The notes under the pieces are model-generated. The model searched no databases and was not told the DNA's origin. It worked only from the letters and a program-made list of their open reading frames with translations. Position numbers and translations under genes: made by a program. From UBA7803 sp041686955 (GTDB lineage Bacteria > Pseudomonadota > Gammaproteobacteria > Pseudomonadales > Azotimanducaceae): a stretch of DNA of 7,230 bases. This document shows positions 6,676 to 7,230 of this stretch, piece after piece. How positions within the stretch are numbered: the first letter of the stretch is position 1; the number at the start of each line of letters is the position of its first letter. Location: contig JAWLCV010000125.1 in assembly GCA_041686955.1 (NCBI GenBank), positions 1 through 7,230 on the forward strand. Reading direction: 5' to 3'.

Positions 6676-7230
6676 AAAAATAGTTCACCGCATCCGGGCC
6701 CGGATCTTCGATGGTGAGCGCGATCTGCACCGGCGTTCGCGGCGGCATCAGAGTCAGGCCTTCGGCATCCCCGGCCAGGTACTCCCCCGGGCGGAAGCGC
6801 CGGCCCGCCACCAGAATGCCGCGCACGGTGGTGAAACGAAGCTCCAGCACCGGGAACGGCTGGGCGAACTCCGCTTCGTTGACGATCACCGCGTCCACCA
6901 GCAGGGCCCCGTGCTGGCTCGGATGGCTGCGCACCACCATGTTGTGGGTCTTCAGCAGGCCGGTGTCCCGCTGCACCGGCAGGCTGCACCCCAGCACGTC
7001 GCAGGCCGCGGCGTAGACGCCGCGCCATTCCGGCTGCTTGGCCCAGTCGTCGAAGCGGTACCACATGACCTGAACCGCCAGGGCCAGCAGGCCGAGCAGA
7101 ATTCCCCCCCACACCATGACTCGCCGCCGGATGGACGGCCCGGGCTCGCCGAACCGCTCAGCGAAGAGTTCTCCTAAGGGCTCGTCCAAAGGCTTGCCGA
7201 AAGGCTCGCCGACTGGCTTGCCGACTGGCT
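6662..7230 (-). CDS. DUF3426 membrane protein, N-terminus outside the window (partial)
   Basis: 188 residues are visible and the frame is open at the right edge, so the start is missing. No start codon within the window is convincing: a TTG at 7189 lies inside the repeat region. The visible part begins with a Pro/Gly-rich tandem repeat (P-V-G-K-P-V-G-E-P-F-G-K), continues to FGEPGPSIRRR, and then a single membrane helix VMVWGGILLGLLALAVQVMW. After it comes a DUF3426 domain with the typical CDVLGCSLP Cys pair, VDAVIVNEAEFAQPFPVLELRF, GRRFRPGEYL and a C-terminal IEDPGPDAVNYFLRF. Family members usually carry an MJ0042-type zinc ribbon at the N-terminus; I expect it beyond the edge but cannot see it. 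The function is unknown. The Arg-rich stretch before the helix suggests that the N-terminus is cytoplasmic and the DUF3426 domain periplasmic. A DUF3426 gene just upstream of dusB–fis is a conserved arrangement in Pseudomonas, usually next to prmA. Confidence 0.85.
   Translation of the reverse strand, partial: PVGKPVGEPFGKPLDEPLGELFAERFGEPGPSIRRRVMVWGGILLGLLALAVQVMWYRFDDWAKQPEWRGVYAAACDVLGCSLPVQRDTGLLKTHNMVVRSHPSQHGALLVDAVIVNEAEFAQPFPVLELRFTTVRGILVAGRRFRPGEYLAGDAEGLTLMPPRTPVQIALTIEDPGPDAVNYFLRFR
7179..7230. repeat. 12-bp tandem repeat inside the DUF3426 gene, cut by the window edge
   Basis: Units read on the + strand: GGCTCGTCCAAA, GGCTTGCCGAAA, GGCTCGCCGACT, GGCTTGCCGACT, then GGCT at the edge. 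A related unit (GGCTCGCCGAAC) lies apart at 7143-7154. The unit is a multiple of three, so each copy adds four residues of the type P-x-G-K/E (one copy has Asp instead of Gly) on the minus strand without breaking the frame. This forms a flexible linker just before the membrane helix. The total copy number cannot be seen because the array runs off the window. Confidence 0.8.

Noticed and set aside
6677..6682. TATTTT as a -10 box of an internal dusB promoter
   Set aside because: The hexamer 17 bp upstream is ATCCGG, unlike TTGACA, and the T-run is explained by Tyr/Phe/Leu codons of the upstream gene.
6654..7112. N-terminal extension of DusB by about 150 residues
   Set aside because: The same DNA encodes the DUF3426 protein in another frame, the extension is Arg/Gly/Pro-rich, and known DusB proteins start near the IGPYKLRN motif.
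7187..7189. TTG as start of the DUF3426 gene
   Set aside because: The frame continues upstream through the repeat to the window edge, and the family normally has a further N-terminal domain, so the gene is treated as partial.
1..7230. tRNA, rRNA, CRISPR, insertion sequence, toxin-antitoxin or phage defence genes
   Set aside because: I looked for these on both strands and saw no supporting motif; all space is taken by the listed genes.

Overview
The window is very GC-rich (about 70% by eye) and coding throughout. Fis, together with the gene order DUF3426–dusB–fis–purH–purD, points to a Gammaproteobacterium; the same order is known in Pseudomonas. The high GC would suit a Chromatiales/Ectothiorhodospiraceae-like lineage, but that is a guess from composition and protein style. 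There are seven protein genes and no RNA gene, insertion sequence or CRISPR array.

Layout. On the + strand, positions 56-1561 encode a Ycf46-like AAA ATPase with a strong ribosome binding site. The other genes lie on the minus strand and read right to left as one probable operon: a DUF3426 membrane protein (7230 down to 6662, its N-terminus outside the window), dusB (6653-5664), fis (5667-5416), purH (5419-3854), purD (3834-2545), and a protein with two cyclic-nucleotide-binding-like domains and a rhodanese-like tail (2487-1558). The AAA gene and the last operon gene converge and overlap by 4 bp; one CTAG supplies both stop codons.

How they work together. DusB modifies tRNA, Fis is the growth-phase nucleoid and transcription factor, and PurH and PurD are de novo purine enzymes, so the operon joins functions needed in fast growth. 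The junctions are tight: DUF3426/dusB 8 nt, dusB/fis a 4-nt GTGA overlap, fis/purH a 4-nt ATGA overlap, purH/purD 19 nt, purD/cNMP gene 57 nt. A small hairpin covers the dusB start region and overlaps the DUF3426 stop codon, which would suit translational coupling.

I see no clearly new biological system. The most notable items are the cNMP-like protein with a rhodanese-like tail that appears to lack the catalytic cysteine, the dusB-start hairpin, a 12-bp tandem repeat coding a P-x-G-x peptide at the right edge, and the shared stop codons.
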